Assembly: GCA_946482285.1 (NCBI GenBank)
Contig: CAMLQK010000001.1
Location: 310,001 to 374,000 of the forward strand
DNA: 64,000 nt
Direction: 5' to 3'
Source of the DNA: an uncultured Candidatus Saccharibacteria bacterium
GTDB lineage: Bacteria; Patescibacteria; Saccharimonadia; Saccharimonadales; UBA4665
Below the pieces are notes generated by a model. It did no database searches. It was not told where the DNA came from and was given only the letters and a program-made list of their open reading frames with translations. Positions within the stretch are counted from its first letter, which is position 1. Every line of letters starts with the position of its first letter. A program made the translations under genes and the position numbers. Positions 1 through 8,474 of this stretch are shown here, piece after piece.

Positions 1-275
1 AAGTTCAATCTCAGGATAGGCTGTAGCCGGACGAGCTCTGTAGGCTCAACCAGCACGTCGAAATCGTTTATCACAAAACCTTGGGGTAAAATGTCACGGA
101 TATCTTGGGTTACAAGCACAAGAGTGTGCTTCCGGTTTGCATTGTCACTGCAGTAGAACCCTTCAATTTTTAAATTATTTGGGTTGATAATTGGCCCTAT
201 GACGGTTGCGACAGGGGTGCCGGTGCGGAGGCTCATAACAGGCCGCTTGATAAAGGTTTGACTAAGCTGCAACAT
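1..275 (-). CDS. PRC-barrel-like protein, C-terminus cut off by the window edge
   Basis: An open frame runs leftward from an ATG at 275 and leaves the window without a stop. The 91 visible residues begin MLQLSQTFIKRPVMSLRTG and continue with a pattern like a PRC-barrel: 'PVMSLRTGTPVATVIGPIINP', then a beta-rich stretch around VLVTQDIRDILPQG and INDFDVLV. PRC-barrels are small beta-barrel modules found in ribosome-maturation and photosynthetic proteins and in many uncharacterised bacterial proteins. The family call is from pattern memory only. The function is unknown and the C-terminal part cannot be seen. Confidence 0.55.
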   Translation of the reverse strand, partial: MLQLSQTFIKRPVMSLRTGTPVATVIGPIINPNNLKIEGFYCSDNANRKHTLVLVTQDIRDILPQGFVINDFDVLVEPTELVRLQPILRLN

Positions 276-385
276 ATCTCTTAAAAGTATAACCTTCTTT
301 AGCGATGCAATAAAGCAGCAAAATATAGTAGTATTTTTTACAATATTGGTTGCAATTGTAGGCAGCTCTTCATACAATCGCGGCG

Positions 386-1891
386 ATGAAAAACATACTA
401 CGCTCCCTTGCCATTACCGTTGTTGCTGTTTGTGTAGCGGGTAATATGCCGTTTGCTTCTGCCGCAGAACTTGATGTAGTGCAAAGTCCGCTGATTATTA
501 CTGAGGTGCAGCCAGGAGGTGCCCAAAGCGCTTCCCAGGAGTTCATAGAAATCTACAATCAATCAGAACAGCCGGTAGACCTACGTGCCCAAAAGTGGGA
601 AGTGCACATTGCGACTTCCAAGGCCACAAGCTGGGACAAAGCAAAGGCCGTGGGCCTTATGGGCGTGTTGCAGCCCGGCGGCTATATGCTATTGGCTAGC
701 AATCATGTTGCTGAGGGCGAAACAAAAAGCTACCTCCAAGATTACGCCAGCGCGCAGTTCAGCTCTGGGATGACGGGAAGCTCAGGCCATGTGCGGATAG
801 GCTACGAGCAGCAAGGGGTATTTGTTGTCAGCAGTATTGTGGAGTGGACGACCTTTAATGGAGCGGTTGCCGTATCCGGTGGGCTCAATAGCGCTCCTGT
901 GGAATTGGAGAAAGCTGTACCTAATGGGTCGAGTATCAAGCGCTTGCAGGACAATGGAATATTTTTGGCCTCACGTTTTGGTGTGTCTTCGTGTCCAAGC
1001 CCTACAGCCTATAATGTTGAGCCAACAGAGGCCGTGGAGGCACCCGTGCCGACCTCTATTGATATACAAAATCCACTATGTATTGAAGAGACCTTAGGGC
1101 CAGAGGATGACGATGGGGAAGTGTTATCGCCGCAGTACACGCCACCAGCTACCTTATTGCCAGCTGAAGCAGCCGAAACTCAGTCAAAAGCTTCGGCGAC
1201 ATTAGCGTCGAACAGAGGGCTTAGATCCCCCCAGTTAACTGAGCTACTGCCTAATCCTAAGACACCCCAAACTGATGCGGAGCATGAGTTCATAGAGCTC
1301 TATAACGAGAACGCTGCACCCTTTGACTTGTCGGGATCCCAGCTGCTGATCGGTGCCAACAGTACTCGTAGGTATACATTTCCCAACGGGACTGTTATTC
1401 CGGCCCGGTCATTCAAGGTGTTCTTTTCGGTTGATACACGTCTGAGCTTGTCGAATAGTGGCGGGCAGGTGGCGTTGGCATCTCCAGAAGGGACAATTTT
1501 ACACAAGAGTGATCCGTATGGGACGGCTAAAGAAGGTGTAGCTTGGGCGCAGGGAAATGGCAAGTGGCAGTGGACGGCGAAGCCAACGCCAGGCGCTGCA
1601 AACGCTATAGCGGCACCATTGGCGGGCAGTACAAAAAGCAAGTTGAAAACTTCAAACTCCAAAGTTGGGTCATCTGCAACAAAAACAACGGGTGACACTG
1701 TTGCCGGCCAACCCTTGGCCGGCCCGGCAAAGCAAGAGCGCCCTATACACCCCGTGGCTCTTGCGGCCGTCGGTGTTTTCGCGGTACTATACGGGGCATA
1801 TGAGTACCGTCGTGATGTGGCAAATAGATTCTACCAGCTCAGAAGTTACCGAACAGCTCGCCGAGAAGCTCGGCAAGAGCTTAAAGGGTAG
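386..1891 (+). CDS. Secreted or membrane-tethered protein with two lamin-tail domains
   Basis: 501 aa. The N-terminus is a signal peptide (basic MKNILR, a hydrophobic stretch, then a cleavage-like ASA site near residue 26). Two lamin-tail (LTD) domains follow, at about 37-165 (motif LIITEVQPGG...EFIEIYN) and 285-410 (LTELLPNP...HEFIELYNEN). The acidic PEDDDGE linker and the Ser/Thr/Lys-rich stretch 415-450 are probably extended. A hydrophobic segment at about 456-474 followed by an Arg-rich tail indicates a C-terminal membrane anchor with a short cytoplasmic tail. LTD domains occur in bacterial exoproteins, often beside nucleases or as surface-binding modules, and no enzyme domain is present here. 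The 3' end overlaps tsaE by about 90 bp. A surface role is inferred. Confidence 0.75.
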   Translation: MKNILRSLAITVVAVCVAGNMPFASAAELDVVQSPLIITEVQPGGAQSASQEFIEIYNQSEQPVDLRAQKWEVHIATSKATSWDKAKAVGLMGVLQPGGYMLLASNHVAEGETKSYLQDYASAQFSSGMTGSSGHVRIGYEQQGVFVVSSIVEWTTFNGAVAVSGGLNSAPVELEKAVPNGSSIKRLQDNGIFLASRFGVSSCPSPTAYNVEPTEAVEAPVPTSIDIQNPLCIEETLGPEDDDGEVLSPQYTPPATLLPAEAAETQSKASATLASNRGLRSPQLTELLPNPKTPQTDAEHEFIELYNENAAPFDLSGSQLLIGANSTRRYTFPNGTVIPARSFKVFFSVDTRLSLSNSGGQVALASPEGTILHKSDPYGTAKEGVAWAQGNGKWQWTAKPTPGAANAIAAPLAGSTKSKLKTSNSKVGSSATKTTGDTVAGQPLAGPAKQERPIHPVALAAVGVFAVLYGAYEYRRDVANRFYQLRSYRTARREARQELKG

Positions 1892-2270
1892 TGAGGTTAT
1901 TGAGCTCGTTAGTGATTTAGGGGGCGGAAAGACCACGTTTGTGCGCGGACTTGCCCGCGGTATGGGCAGTACGGACCGAGTGGCAAGTCCGACGTTTACC
2001 ATTAACCGCGTATATTCTTCGCCAACATTAGAAATGCACCACTTTGATTTTTACAGGTTGGGCGAAGCGGGCCTTGTCGCAGAAGAGTTACACGAGGTTC
2101 TTCACGATCCGCATATTGTAATAGTGGTGGAATGGGCAAATATCGTGCAAGATGTCCTGCCTAAGGATCGTTTAACGATAACTATAGAAAAGACACCGAC
2201 AGACGGTAGGCTGCTTACATTTCGGGCACCGGAGGGGTTACACTATCTAATAGAGGCAGTAAAGTCATGA
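1800..2270 (+). CDS. tsaE: tRNA threonylcarbamoyladenosine biosynthesis ATPase TsaE
   Basis: 156 aa. TsaE is the small ATPase of the TsaB-TsaD-TsaE complex that makes t6A at position 37 of ANN-decoding tRNAs in the cytoplasm. The family motifs are visible: the P-loop in DLGGGKTTFVRGLA, then SPTFTINRVY, HHFDFYRL and a late VVEWA motif. The frame is open further upstream, but ATG 1800 (MSTVVMWQID) or ATG 1815 gives normal family length. Either start overlaps the preceding surface-protein gene by 77-92 bp. The stop overlaps the tsaB start (2267), so the two genes are translationally coupled. Confidence 0.9.
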   Translation: MSTVVMWQIDSTSSEVTEQLAEKLGKSLKGSEVIELVSDLGGGKTTFVRGLARGMGSTDRVASPTFTINRVYSSPTLEMHHFDFYRLGEAGLVAEELHEVLHDPHIVIVVEWANIVQDVLPKDRLTITIEKTPTDGRLLTFRAPEGLHYLIEAVKS

Positions 2271-2659
2271 TGGTCTTGGTAATCCGGACTGATAAACCGG
2301 AAGCCGAAGTAGGCTTGTTTGATAACGGCCAACAATTAGCCTACGTTACATGGCCGGCGCATCGGTTGCTGGCCGAGACCCTACATAAAACAATCAAAGA
2401 GACTTTGGATGGGCAATCCAAAACTTGGAGTGATATCCAGGGTATTGTCGTCTTCGAGGGCCCAGGGAGCTTCACCGGCTTACGTATAGGGCACACCGTG
2501 GCAAACGCGCTTGCATACGATTTGTCAGTTCCAATAGTGGCCACAAGGGAAGAGGATTGGGTGGTAAAAGGCATCGAGCGCCTGCACGCTGGTGGGCAAG
2601 ACGGGATTGCCCTGCCATTTTACGGACGTGACGCCCATATTACGGTGCCTCGGAAGTAA
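2267..2659 (+). CDS. tsaB: TsaB-like t6A biosynthesis protein, short form
   Basis: 130 aa. TsaB is the inactive ASKHA-fold partner that dimerises with TsaD during t6A synthesis. The N-terminal lobe is clear, with the signature EGPGSFTGLRIG at about residues 63-74 and the following ANALAYDLSVPIV. Typical bacterial TsaB is about 200-230 aa, so most of the second lobe is missing. The reading frame ends cleanly at 2659 and is followed by the rny promoter, so this may be a natural minimal form or a C-terminal truncation. It is coupled to tsaE by a 4-bp overlap. tsaD is not in the window. Confidence 0.8.
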   Translation: MMVLVIRTDKPEAEVGLFDNGQQLAYVTWPAHRLLAETLHKTIKETLDGQSKTWSDIQGIVVFEGPGSFTGLRIGHTVANALAYDLSVPIVATREEDWVVKGIERLHAGGQDGIALPFYGRDAHITVPRK

Positions 2660-2682
2660 TAACTAAATACATACCAATATTA

Positions 2683-2712
2683 TTGACCGTCGTAACAAAA
2701 ACGGCGTATAGT
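2683..2712 (+). promoter_or_regulatory. Promoter of the rny operon
   Basis: A -35 TTGACC (2683-2688), an 18-nt spacer and a -10 TATAGT (2707-2712) predict transcription from about 2719. The untranslated leader would be about 180 nt. It lies immediately after tsaB, so rny has its own promoter. Confidence 0.6.
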
Positions 2713-2792
2713 TAAAATGGATTGGTCTTATTTATTGATAGCAAAATCCAGTTTTACTGATATAAAAACTACTAACTTCAGATTCGATTATT

Positions 2793-2873
2793 AAGACTAC
2801 TTTTTCCCGGCTATCCCAAGCAGACTAGTGACGTGAAAGCGATTGTCAGACGGAGCCGCCGGACGGTAGTCTT
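2793..2873 (+). ncRNA. Structured 5' leader element of RNase Y mRNA
   Basis: An 8-bp perfect outer helix pairs AAGACTAC (2793-2800) with GTAGTCTT (2866-2873). Inside it CCGGC (2807-2811) pairs with GCCGG (2858-2862), and TGAC (2829-2832) pairs with GTCA (2845-2848). The element ends about 17 nt before the GAAAGGA ribosome-binding site of rny. RNase E, the functional counterpart in E. coli, is known to control its own message through a structured 5' UTR, so self-control is a reasonable inference. It does not match a riboswitch class that I recognise. Confidence 0.5.
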
Positions 2874-2899
2874 GCCCTCGAAAAGAGAAAGGAACACCT

Positions 2900-4414
2900 A
2901 TGGATCCTATAACCATAGTGCTTGCTGTCGGAGGACTTGCCGCAGGCTATGCTGCTAGTACCGTTATTACAAAACAGAAGGTGGGCTCCGCCCAAGAACA
3001 AGCGGAAAAAGAGCTAAAAAATGCCCGCCGCGACGCTGGCAAGCTTTTGGATGAGGCTCGCGATGAGGCCTCGAAGATGGCTGAAGCTTCGCGCAAGGAG
3101 GAAAAAACCCGCCGTCATGAGTTCAAAGAAATTGAACAGCGATTAGTGGGCCGAGAAGAATCATTAGACCGCAAGTTGGATGATCTTGACAAGCGCACTG
3201 AAAAGCTACGGAAGGCCGAGTCGGAAGTTGAGCAGCTAAAGGATGAGATCCGTGAGATTCGCAAACGCCAGCAGGAAAAATTAGAGAAGATTGCCAAGCT
3301 TAGCACAAAAGACGCAGCTGAAAAGCTGATGAAGATGACTGAGCGTGATATCCGCAACGACCTGACGGGCATGATTGCGAAAATGCAAAACGAAGCCCAA
3401 GAGGAGGCTGAGGAGCGCGCTTCTCTTATTATTGTGGGCGCTATGGAACGCATGGCGAGTGAAGTAACTGCAGAGCGCACAGTTGCCAGCGTCAAGCTCG
3501 AAGATGACGATATGAAAGGCCGCATTATTGGTAAGGAGGGGCGCAATATCCAGGCGCTCCAGCGGGCGACAGGTGTCGACATTATGGTTGATGATACTCC
3601 TGGTTACGTTGTCCTTAGCTCGTTCGATCCTGTCCGCCGCGAAATTGCCCGGCAAGCATTGGAGATGCTTATGAAAGACGGCCGCATCCATCCTGGGCGT
3701 ATCGAAGAGGTAGTCGAGAAAGCTCAGAAGAATGTCGAGAAAGAAGTGGTCCGAGCCGGAGAGGACGCTGCCCGCGAAGTGGGTGTCATTGGTATTCCAA
3801 AAGAAATCCTACATCTGTTGGGCGAGCTCAAATTCCGTACTAGTTATGGCCAGAATGTATTAAAGCACAGCACTGAAATGGCGCACATTGCTGGTATTAT
3901 CGCCGAAGAACTAGGCGCCAATGTCAAGACTGCAAAATACGCGGCACTGGTGCACGACCTCGGCAAAGCCCTTACCCACAAGATGGAAGGCAAGCACCAT
4001 CATATTTCCGGTGAGATGCTACGTAAGTACGGTGCGCCAGAAGCCGTTGCCATAGCAGCCGAGCAGCATCATGATGATGTAGAAGCTACAACAGTTGAGT
4101 CACTGATTGTTCGTGTTGTTGACGCAATTAGCGCAGCACGACCGGGCGCGCGCAATATTTCTGCCGAAAACTTTGTTGAACGTATGAAAGAACTGGAGAA
4201 CGTTGCAACCGGTTTTGAGGGTATCGAAAAGGCATATGCTATTTCTGCCGGCCGCGAAGTACGAGTATTTGTGCGGCCCAAAAGTGTTGATGACTTGGGT
4301 GCTATCAAACTAGCCCGTGACATTGCTACTAAAATTGAATCAACTATGCAGTATCCAGGTACCATTAAGGTAAATGTTATCCGTGAAACCCGTGCGGTGG
4401 AGTTTGCTAAATAA
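2900..4414 (+). CDS. rny: Ribonuclease Y
   Basis: 504 aa, the usual family size. RNase Y is the membrane-bound endoribonuclease that starts mRNA decay. The expected layout is complete: an N-terminal membrane segment (residues 3-20), a long charged coiled coil (about 30-180), a KH domain containing GRIIGKEGRNIQAL (about 210-270) and an HD domain (about 320-430) with the metal-binding HD pair in ALVHDLGKALTH. ATG 2900 follows the strong site GAAAGGA. It heads an operon with a Nudix hydrolase, a HAD phosphatase and ymdB. The rny-ymdB pairing is also found in Firmicutes. Confidence 0.97.
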   Translation: MDPITIVLAVGGLAAGYAASTVITKQKVGSAQEQAEKELKNARRDAGKLLDEARDEASKMAEASRKEEKTRRHEFKEIEQRLVGREESLDRKLDDLDKRTEKLRKAESEVEQLKDEIREIRKRQQEKLEKIAKLSTKDAAEKLMKMTERDIRNDLTGMIAKMQNEAQEEAEERASLIIVGAMERMASEVTAERTVASVKLEDDDMKGRIIGKEGRNIQALQRATGVDIMVDDTPGYVVLSSFDPVRREIARQALEMLMKDGRIHPGRIEEVVEKAQKNVEKEVVRAGEDAAREVGVIGIPKEILHLLGELKFRTSYGQNVLKHSTEMAHIAGIIAEELGANVKTAKYAALVHDLGKALTHKMEGKHHHISGEMLRKYGAPEAVAIAAEQHHDDVEATTVESLIVRVVDAISAARPGARNISAENFVERMKELENVATGFEGIEKAYAISAGREVRVFVRPKSVDDLGAIKLARDIATKIESTMQYPGTIKVNVIRETRAVEFAK

Positions 4415-4426
4415 GCACACCCTGCT

Positions 4427-4927
4427 ATGGCGGACTATTTCACTCAAGATCAGCAGAATACGTTCTATAACAGCCAGCCCGCCAAAACAATTGGCGGCGC
4501 TGCCTTGTTGTTCAACGAGGAGGGCGAACTCTTACTGGTAAAGCCATCGTATAAATTAGGGTGGTCGGCGGTGGGTGGTATTTGCGAGAAGGATGAATCA
4601 TTGCTCGAGGCTGTAATCCGCGAAACAAAGGAAGAAACTGGGTTGATGCTGCAGCCTGCGGACTTTACGTTTGCCGGCATGCGCTATGTCAAGCCGCGCA
4701 AAGGACGCAATGAAGATATGCAGGCGTACTTTAAGGCAGTTCTGAGGCCAGAGCAATGCAAGGCTATTGTCCTGCAAAACGATGAACTAGAGGAATTTGT
4801 ATTTGTATCCATGGCAAGCATTATGAATTATGCCGATACCCCGCGTATCCAAGCCATAGCTGCTGTGTTTGATGCCGCAAGCAACGGCCAGCCATTTTAT
4901 GTGGAAAACGAAACGAGGATATTGTAA
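4427..4927 (+). CDS. Nudix hydrolase
   Basis: 166 aa. The Nudix box is intact at about residues 48-70 (G-x5-E-x7-RETKEETGL), so the enzyme should hydrolyse a nucleoside diphosphate linked to another moiety using Mg2+. The substrate cannot be read from the sequence. It begins 12 bp after rny and overlaps the next HAD gene by 1 bp, placing it inside the RNA-turnover operon. A role in clearing modified nucleotides or processing RNA ends is possible but inferred. Confidence 0.88.
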   Translation: MADYFTQDQQNTFYNSQPAKTIGGAALLFNEEGELLLVKPSYKLGWSAVGGICEKDESLLEAVIRETKEETGLMLQPADFTFAGMRYVKPRKGRNEDMQAYFKAVLRPEQCKAIVLQNDELEEFVFVSMASIMNYADTPRIQAIAAVFDAASNGQPFYVENETRIL

Positions 4928-5553
4928 TGGACACATACGACGCATACTTGTTTGATTGGGATGGTACGCTTTCGCACTCACTGGATATTTGGCTTGATGC
5001 CACTCATGACGTCCTTTGCTCATATGGAATTGAGCTAAGCCGGAGCGAGATTGGCCCCCGGCTGGGAGTATGGGAGACCATGCTTGCTGGCGTGCCAGCC
5101 GAAAAATTTGAAGAAGCAAAGGCGGGCATTGTCGCTATTGCACATCCGCAGGCGGCTCAAGCGCCTTTATATCCGGGTGCTGAGGCTATGCTACAACGTT
5201 TAAAGGGCCAGAATAAGCAACTGGCGCTCATCACGGCTTCAGGTAGAGAAATAATTGATATGGTTCTGGCACACCACAACCTACTTGATTTCTTTAACTT
5301 AGTAATTACCTCGGATGATGTGAAGGCTAACAAACCAGATCCCGAAGGTATTCTCTTTGTACTAGAGTCATTTGGCGTGGAAAAGCAAAAAGCGGTGATG
5401 CTTGGCGACTCGGACAAAGATTTGGGTGCGGCCAAAAATGCAGGCATTGACAGTATCCTATTTTACCCTGAAAGCCACCAGATAGTGCATGAACGGGCAT
5501 TCTTGGAATCGTTTGGTCCGGCCTGCACCATAACTGACTGGAGCGAGCTATAA
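4927..5553 (+). CDS. HAD-superfamily phosphatase, phosphoglycolate-phosphatase-like
   Basis: 208 aa. HAD motif I is FDWDGTLSHS at residues 9-18, with the nucleophile Asp and the acid/base Asp. Motif II is a Thr/Ser in ALITASG (about 100), and motifs III/IV are KPDPEGI and MLGDSDKDLGAAKNAG. The helical cap between motifs I and II fits the C1-cap, Gph/PGP-like group. Its likely role is dephosphorylation of a small phosphometabolite. It shares a 1-bp overlap with its neighbours on both sides, so it is translated from the rny operon message. Confidence 0.9.
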   Translation: MDTYDAYLFDWDGTLSHSLDIWLDATHDVLCSYGIELSRSEIGPRLGVWETMLAGVPAEKFEEAKAGIVAIAHPQAAQAPLYPGAEAMLQRLKGQNKQLALITASGREIIDMVLAHHNLLDFFNLVITSDDVKANKPDPEGILFVLESFGVEKQKAVMLGDSDKDLGAAKNAGIDSILFYPESHQIVHERAFLESFGPACTITDWSEL

Positions 5554-6353
5554 TGCGTGTATTGTACCTGGGCGACGTTATGGCTGAGCCAGGCTTAGAG
5601 CTTCTGGAGCGTGAGTTACCTGCGCTAAAAAAAGAATTAGGCGTTGATGTAATAGTGGCCCAAGCTGAAAATTTATCCAGCGGCAAAGGTATCCGCAGGG
5701 CTGATTTTGAGCGGCTTTTACAAGCCGGCGTTGATTTTTGCACGGGTGGCAACCATACGTTTCACCGCGACGAAATTTACTCATACCTAAACTTAGCAAG
5801 CCGCCCTATCGTCCGGCCCGCCAATTATCCTGACACTATGCCCGGTGCTGGCTACAAATACCTCAAGACTGCAAAAGGCGACATTCTAGTAGTGAGCCTG
5901 CTGGGGCAAATTGTTGGCAAAGATGCCGACCTGCCAGTGAAAAATCCTCTGCAAACAATAGATGCTATTTTGGAAAAGGAAAAACATACGCCAAAGGTTG
6001 CGACTATTGTTAACTTTCATGGTGACTTTAGTAGTGAAAAGGTGGTTATCGGCGCTTTCCTGGACGGAAGGGTTTCAATGGTAGTGGGCGACCACTGGCA
6101 TGTTCCGACTGGTGATGCCCGCGTGTTGCCAGGTGGCACGGCGCATATGACTGACGTGGGGATGTGTGGTGTGGTCAATTCTAGTCTTGGTGTAACGTAC
6201 GGTAGTATTATCCCCCGCTGGCGTGATGGCACCGTGAACCGTAATGTCATTGAAACGAAGGGTCCGTTCCAAATGAACGGCTTATTGGCGGACATCGATG
6301 AGCTAACGGGATTGGCAACCAATGCCCAAGCTTTTCGCCGGCTTTTTAGCTAG
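5553..6353 (+). CDS. ymdB: YmdB-family metallophosphoesterase (TIGR00282)
   Basis: 266 aa, full family length. The N-terminal metal-binding signature LYLGDVMAEPG is followed by AQAENLSSGKGI and TGGNHTFHRDE, and HGDFSSEK and DHWHVPTGDARVLPGGTAHMTDVGM complete the metal site. The Bacillus member is a 2',3'-cyclic-nucleotide phosphodiesterase that affects global RNA levels and biofilm decisions. It is the last gene of the rny operon, which supports a link to RNA decay products. Its 3' end overlaps a convergent small membrane gene by 4 bp. Confidence 0.93.
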   Translation: MRVLYLGDVMAEPGLELLERELPALKKELGVDVIVAQAENLSSGKGIRRADFERLLQAGVDFCTGGNHTFHRDEIYSYLNLASRPIVRPANYPDTMPGAGYKYLKTAKGDILVVSLLGQIVGKDADLPVKNPLQTIDAILEKEKHTPKVATIVNFHGDFSSEKVVIGAFLDGRVSMVVGDHWHVPTGDARVLPGGTAHMTDVGMCGVVNSSLGVTYGSIIPRWRDGTVNRNVIETKGPFQMNGLLADIDELTGLATNAQAFRRLFS

Positions 6354-6535
6354 TCGTCTTTGCCGCCAAAACCAATCAGCGCGATCACGACGCTTACAAT
6401 CATGTTGATCAGTACAATCCGCATGCCATCGAGCTCTTTGTTGATGGCCATTAAAATAGCGCTGCAAATCCAAATAGTGGCAATGACGCCAGCAGTATAA
6501 GGGTATTTGATAAACAGTAGTAACTCTTTAAGCAT
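6350..6535 (-). CDS. Small two-helix membrane protein
   Basis: 61 aa. Hydrophobic segments at about 9-29 and 37-54 are joined by a short polar loop (NKELDGMR), and the C-terminus is polar (GFGGKDD). Its pattern (KY...IW...A.ILMA...VS...ALIGFG) matches the 52-aa protein encoded at 8156-8314, so the two are paralogues flanking the UbiB-like gene. Its start overlaps the end of the UbiB-like gene by 8 bp, so the genes are coupled. The function is unknown. A role as a membrane partner of the kinase-like protein is inferred from position. Confidence 0.7.
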   Translation of the reverse strand: MLKELLLFIKYPYTAGVIATIWICSAILMAINKELDGMRIVLINMIVSVVIALIGFGGKDD

Positions 6536-8147
6536 CGCGGCTCTCCTTGGCTTTGTTCATGGCTTTCTTGAAATCAATCCGCTGTAGCAGCTGGCGGAAC
6601 AGAAGAGGGTCTTTTACGGCAACGCGCTCCAGCCAGCGATTTACAATATCGACTGCCTGGGAAGTGCTGGGCATATATTCTGTTTCGTTAGCAATTTCCG
6701 GATGGACATGGCGGACATGCTCGGTAACATCTTGCAGTATCCGTGGCAGTACAGCACGCATGCAGCCCATAGTTTCTAGCAATGAAATATAGGTTTGGGC
6801 AGCACGCAGAACCTCGGAAGACTCCAGGCGGATTACCAAGCCAAGGCGATTGCCCCTGTTCACCATTTGGCTAAAGGCGTTTAACATACGCCCGTCATTT
6901 AGGATTTGATCGACATCGCGTGTCCCAAGGGCACTATCGAACATGCTTTGCACAATACGCCCAACCTCTTTTAACAAGTCGTTGTCTTCCTTTTTTACTG
7001 ATATGGAAGAGTCGCCAGTGGCTGAAGGGACTTGCGGCATCAGCGCTTCCATTTGGCTATTCATGCCTGGTATGAACGTGCTGAGCTTTTTGAGTGCCCG
7101 GTAGAGGTCGTTTACGAAGAACCGCATAAACTGCTCGAACATACCACTGACCGAACCAGTCCTGCCATACATGCGTCCCCACTCGTTTAGTAGCCCATAA
7201 AATGCGGCTTTGTTTCGTGGTGCCGGCGCTGAAATACCGAAATCTATCAGGCCAACCTTATTGTTTGGTAGCAAGCGTATATTGCCCGGGTGTGGATCGC
7301 CTTGGATACGTGGCAGGTCGAATGCGCCTGCAAGTAGTTCTGTGCCAAGTTTTTCAAGCTGTAGTTCCAGGTCTGACCCTAGCTGTTCCTGGACGTACGC
7401 ATAAATATCGACGTTTTGGCTTTCTTTGAGCCGTAACAGTTCAGCTGCCGAAATACCGCCAATGTACTCTTGGACAATGATGTGGTTTGTGCACAGGCCC
7501 ATATAGGTTTCCGGGATGACGACATACGGGTTGTCCCGGTAGGCTTCGTATAACTCATGTGCGAACTGGGCTTCGCCAATGTAGTCAGTTTCGCTGAGTG
7601 TGGCCTGCCGGAATTCCTTGATAGCCTGGTTCATTTTGATGGTAATGTTGTCGTATTGCTTTGCTGCGAACCGTTTGCTGAACATGCTCAGTAGACGCAA
7701 GTCGTATTTCAGCAGTTCACGTACCATAGGCCGCAACACCTTGATAATAATATGCCCGCCGTTTACATGCTGACCTAAATATACTTGCCCAAAACTGCCT
7801 GCTGCAAAAGGTTTTGGCTGGACGAGGGCAATCTGCTGCAGTTGCTCAGGTGTCAGTTCTTTTTGGAGCACTTGGATGATATCCAGTGGCTCGGATTCCA
7901 GGTTTTCGAATATCTTGAGGCGGTTTGGACTATGCCAGCGTTTCATAATGGGGCTGTTGAATAATACGCCCTGTAAAAACTTGACGTACACGCCGCCCAG
8001 GTCAACAAACTCATCACAGATAAGATTGTACATCTCCTGTTCTTTACCGCGCTGTCGCAGGTAGTATACCCTGGCGCCCAACCGGGCTAAACGACGGGTT
8101 CGCTGCCGTTTGATACGGGCGAGTGATGCTTCTTTGTCTTTGGTCAT
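6528..8147 (-). CDS. ABC1/UbiB (AarF)-family protein-kinase-like protein
   Basis: 539 aa. This is an atypical kinase fold of the ABC1/UbiB group, whose members support isoprenoid-quinone and lipid metabolism. Visible motifs are the Ala/Gly-rich loop PFAAGSFGQVYLG (about 92-104), the Lys in IIIKVLRP, QEYIGGI, and the catalytic/metal region QGDPHPGNIRLLPNN...GLIDFGI. No ubiquinone pathway genes are visible nearby, so the ancestral coenzyme-Q role is unlikely and the substrate is unknown. The gene is enclosed by two paralogous mini-membrane proteins transcribed in the same direction. Confidence 0.88.
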   Translation of the reverse strand: MTKDKEASLARIKRQRTRRLARLGARVYYLRQRGKEQEMYNLICDEFVDLGGVYVKFLQGVLFNSPIMKRWHSPNRLKIFENLESEPLDIIQVLQKELTPEQLQQIALVQPKPFAAGSFGQVYLGQHVNGGHIIIKVLRPMVRELLKYDLRLLSMFSKRFAAKQYDNITIKMNQAIKEFRQATLSETDYIGEAQFAHELYEAYRDNPYVVIPETYMGLCTNHIIVQEYIGGISAAELLRLKESQNVDIYAYVQEQLGSDLELQLEKLGTELLAGAFDLPRIQGDPHPGNIRLLPNNKVGLIDFGISAPAPRNKAAFYGLLNEWGRMYGRTGSVSGMFEQFMRFFVNDLYRALKKLSTFIPGMNSQMEALMPQVPSATGDSSISVKKEDNDLLKEVGRIVQSMFDSALGTRDVDQILNDGRMLNAFSQMVNRGNRLGLVIRLESSEVLRAAQTYISLLETMGCMRAVLPRILQDVTEHVRHVHPEIANETEYMPSTSQAVDIVNRWLERVAVKDPLLFRQLLQRIDFKKAMNKAKESRDA

Positions 8148-8155
8148 AACACCCC

Positions 8156-8314
8156 CTAACGTTTACCGAAGCCAATTAAGAACAAGGCTAGGGTCGAAAC
8201 GATTGCCGCAACGTACAGTTCAAAAATGTCGCTCGGGTCTTGGCGAGTAACTGCCATGAATATGACCGCCACCCAAATCAGCAAAATGGTGATAAAAATC
8301 GACGCGTACTTCAT
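8156..8314 (-). CDS. Small two-helix membrane protein, paralogue of the 6350-6535 product
   Basis: 52 aa from ATG 8314 (MKYASIFITILLIW). An upstream in-frame ATG at 8353 exists, but a TATACT -10-like box lies inside that extension. Two hydrophobic helices (about 3-21 and 31-48) are separated by TRQDPSD, and the end is LIGFGKR. It resembles the 61-aa protein on the other side of the UbiB-like gene. It is the first gene of the three-gene minus-strand operon, 8 bp ahead of the UbiB-like gene. The function is unknown. Confidence 0.65.
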   Translation of the reverse strand: MKYASIFITILLIWVAVIFMAVTRQDPSDIFELYVAAIVSTLALFLIGFGKR

Positions 8315-8424
8315 CTCTGTTAATAGTATAGCAATAAACTCAAATTTTAGCATCTGTCAATACAAACATAAGCAGATTTAAGAATCTAAAACAATATTAT
8401 GGTGATTTTTGCAAATATATATAG

Positions 8425-8430
8425 TATAAT
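8425..8430 (+). promoter_or_regulatory. -10 box of the lipoprotein pair
   Basis: TATAAT lies in an AT-rich stretch. Transcription from about 8437 leaves a 38-nt leader that ends in the strong site GAGGGGA (8458-8464) ahead of ATG 8475. Confidence 0.55.
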
Positions 8431-8474
8431 TGATAAGTCCAGTCCAAACTGAACGCAGAGGGGATACCCGAAAC

